Source of the DNA: RGIG3002 sp964449325
GTDB lineage: Bacteria; Bacillota; Clostridia; Lachnospirales; Lachnospiraceae
Length of the DNA stretch: 64,000 bases
Reading direction: 5' to 3'
NCBI GenBank assembly: GCA_964449325.1
Contig: CAYUYJ010000010.1
Location: 1-64,000 of the forward strand
A program made the translations under genes and the position numbers. Under the pieces are notes generated by a model. It saw nothing but the letters and a program-made list of their open reading frames with translations. It did not search any database and had not been told where the DNA came from. Each line of letters starts with the position of its first letter. Positions within the stretch are counted from its first letter, which is position 1. Below, in pieces: positions 62,141-64,000 of this stretch.

Positions 62141-63613
62141 ATGAAAAAGAAAAAATTAGTATATGGTTTAGGGGTTATGTTATGCCTTGCCGGGGGTGCA
62201 GGTGCGGCCGTGAATATGCTGACTGATACAGGAGAGAAAATCGTAACGGAAGGAAAGAAACTTCCGGTTCGCAGCGCAGCGGGAATTTTAGAGGCAGACG
62301 CACTTTCGGATGAAACATCCTTGACGGAGGGGATTGATGATACGGAAAGTACGGAGAAAACAGCGGAATATTTAGGTTATTATTTTAATATTTCGCCGGA
62401 AAAGGATGATTTTTTCACGGCGCTGGAGAAGATTTGCCCGTCATCGGATGGAGAAAAGGAAGAAGAACTGTCAAACGAAGTATCGTCAGAGCAAAAGGAA
62501 GAGAAAGAGCCGATAGAAGCTGCGGTTATTGCGGTAGGAAAACAGGATTTGGCACTGACTTATTCGGAAGAGAAAATAAAAGAACGATTGGAATTTTATG
62601 GTGTCTCTGAGGCAAAAAACAAAAATGTAGAATATAGCTATATTGTTTGTGCGTTAGATTTAGGGATGATAAACGGAGAGACAGCTCAACATGCCATGGA
62701 TGGAGAAATGACAGAGGAAGAACAGAGCAATTTGCTGATGTCGATTGTTACACTTGTGGGGAAAGGAAGAAACTATATTGGATATTCCAATGATTCGGAT
62801 ATCTTTGCAAGGCTTCGTTTTCTGTATGAATTGTATCAGCCCTTCTCGGAGGAAGAACTGGAGCCTGTTGCCGGTCTTTTATTTAAAGAAGAACTGACCG
62901 GAGAATGTGTTTTAAAGAAATCTGCCTATGATGCAAGATTTCTGCCTTCTTTGACAGTGTATTACAGTCATGCTTCCTTGGAGCATATGGAGCAGTTATT
63001 AGGGCTTTTGAATAGCGAAAATATCGTGGTAAAAGTGCAGTTAGAGCCGAAAATGCTTATAGGCAAGGATGATGCAAAGCAGTTAGAGCAGTTGGCTTCT
63101 AAGGAAGAGACGGAAGAACAAGCGAAAAAAAAGGCAGAAGAGAAAGAAACGCTAATCGAGGAAACAAGCAGAAGCTGTGTTGGAACACTTGGATATGATT
63201 TAGTTTTGGAATTTGAAAATCAGGAGGATATGGCACGATTTGAAGTACTTGTTGAAGAATATGCACAAATAACGGAGAAAGATTCTGATACTGAAGAAGC
63301 TGCGGAAAGCTTTAGAAGAGTTATTTCAGGGGCGGAGTCAGAACATATATATGTGACTGCAGCAAATGAAAAACTTTTAGAGGGAAAGAAAAGTAAAGAG
63401 ATAGAAAAAATAATCATCGAAAATGAAAATGCAAGACTGGAAATGTATTGTCTTTCGGAACATACAGATAGTGTAAAAGAGAAAATGGAAGAGGCAGAAC
63501 TAAAAAGCAGCTTAAAGCTATACAATAGAGCCTGCTTGTGTAATCGGGAATTTTTCTTACAACTTGGCGGTGTGGAAGAACAGGCAGAGGAACAAACGAG
63601 GGAGGAAGAGTAG
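62141..63613 (+). CDS. Hypothetical secreted or membrane-anchored protein, 490 aa
   Basis: A short basic N-terminus and a hydrophobic segment (LVYGLGVMLCLAGGAGAAV, about 5-24) form a signal peptide or anchor. The rest is very acidic, with Glu/Lys-rich helical stretches (about 310-350 and 385-460), and no other TM. No domain recognised. It begins 115 nt after the two-component operon, past the terminator, so it is probably a separate unit running into the PAP2 gene 43 nt downstream. Confidence 0.7.
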   Translation: MKKKKLVYGLGVMLCLAGGAGAAVNMLTDTGEKIVTEGKKLPVRSAAGILEADALSDETSLTEGIDDTESTEKTAEYLGYYFNISPEKDDFFTALEKICPSSDGEKEEELSNEVSSEQKEEKEPIEAAVIAVGKQDLALTYSEEKIKERLEFYGVSEAKNKNVEYSYIVCALDLGMINGETAQHAMDGEMTEEEQSNLLMSIVTLVGKGRNYIGYSNDSDIFARLRFLYELYQPFSEEELEPVAGLLFKEELTGECVLKKSAYDARFLPSLTVYYSHASLEHMEQLLGLLNSENIVVKVQLEPKMLIGKDDAKQLEQLASKEETEEQAKKKAEEKETLIEETSRSCVGTLGYDLVLEFENQEDMARFEVLVEEYAQITEKDSDTEEAAESFRRVISGAESEHIYVTAANEKLLEGKKSKEIEKIIIENENARLEMYCLSEHTDSVKEKMEEAELKSSLKLYNRACLCNREFFLQLGGVEEQAEEQTREEE

Positions 63614-63656
63614 ACGGCAGAGAAGGATATATTACGATTAGGAGATGATATACCGG

Positions 63657-64000
63657 ATGGAAATGGATTTTTTATTATTTTTACAGGAGTTACATACTCC
63701 GGTGCTGGATTTCTTTTTTTCCAAAATAACCTTGCTTGGTAATGGTGGTATTTTTTGGATTCTTTGTTGCATTGTCTTGCTCTGGACGGAAAAATATCGA
63801 AAATACGGCGTATATTTTTTAATTTCTCTGATTGTATGTTATCTTTTGGGAAATGCTTTTTTAAAGAATATAGTAGCCAGACAGCGTCCCTGCTGGGTTA
63901 ATCCGGATGTTATTCTTCTTATTCAAAATCCGAAGGATTATTCTTTTCCCTCCGGGCATTCCATGCATAGCTTTGTAGGGGCATTCTCTATCCGGTATGC
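63657..64000 (+). CDS. PAP2-family phosphatase, 3' end cut by the window edge
   Basis: Reading from ATG 63657 (AGGAGA at 63640-63645) gives 114 complete codons without a stop. Two TM segments, then the PAP2 motif 1 region KNIVARQRP and motif 2 PSGHSMHSFVGA are visible; motif 3 lies beyond the edge. The family includes undecaprenyl-diphosphate and lipid phosphate phosphatases that act at the membrane. Substrate not known. Confidence 0.88.
   Translation, partial: MEMDFLLFLQELHTPVLDFFFSKITLLGNGGIFWILCCIVLLWTEKYRKYGVYFLISLIVCYLLGNAFLKNIVARQRPCWVNPDVILLIQNPKDYSFPSGHSMHSFVGAFSIRY

Overview
The window is a gene-dense stretch of a low-to-mid GC Gram-positive chromosome. It most likely comes from an anaerobic gut-type Lachnospiraceae (Clostridia). 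The reasons are strong AGGAGG ribosome sites, a T-box tyrS, Rex, an electron-bifurcating NfnAB pair, Fhs/FolD, a probable Re-citrate synthase, BspA-like leucine-rich surface proteins and a class B sortase. No rRNA, tRNA, CRISPR array, intact insertion sequence or prophage was seen. Almost all genes are on the + strand. The exceptions are 7886-9926 (small unknowns, a Cys-rich protein and a putative nuclease toxin), the structured RNA at 9945-10150, and the ABC-F gene at 23345-25258.

Layout: 1-8655 holds a chemoreceptor, T-box-controlled tyrS, an unknown, an OmpR/VanS-type two-component pair and two coupled unknowns. 8700-10400 is a small accessory island. 10436-19786 is a cell-surface block: sortase B, a 1532-aa LRR protein with a TPKTG anchor, a second LRR protein, an intracellular-type subtilase and a membrane-anchored coiled-coil protein. 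19832-23286 is an operon for the oxidative route to 2-oxoglutarate (Re-citrate synthase, GntR regulator, isocitrate dehydrogenase) under a promoter buried in a 42-bp palindrome. 23345-48262 is mostly housekeeping: ABC-F, rex, nnr-alr-mazF, a CNNM/CorC protein, yebC, a MetY-like enzyme, tepA-ftsK, fhs-folD, nfnAB, rlmH, a ClbS-like protein and an Fpg/Nei-like protein. 48434-55012 is one giant secreted protein with a transglutaminase-like domain and a mosaic base composition. 55199-62026 is a seven-gene ABC-export and two-component operon. The window ends inside a PAP2 phosphatase gene.

The most interesting locus is 9261-10185 on the minus strand. A near-consensus promoter (TTGCAT-17-TATACT) drives about 205 nt made of two clear and one degenerate 54-nt tandem repeat. 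An intrinsic terminator follows, and a 214-221 aa ORF resembling the PBECR4 (BECR-fold) nuclease family comes right after it. The repeats fold into paired hairpins whose stems differ between copies by compensatory changes. The linker before each full copy can pair with the loop of the next hairpin, forming a possible pseudoknot. Promoter, repeat RNA, terminator, then nuclease is the layout of type III (ToxIN-like) toxin-antitoxin systems, but the protein does not look like ToxN. I propose a new type III-like system; a terminator-controlled 5' leader is the main alternative.
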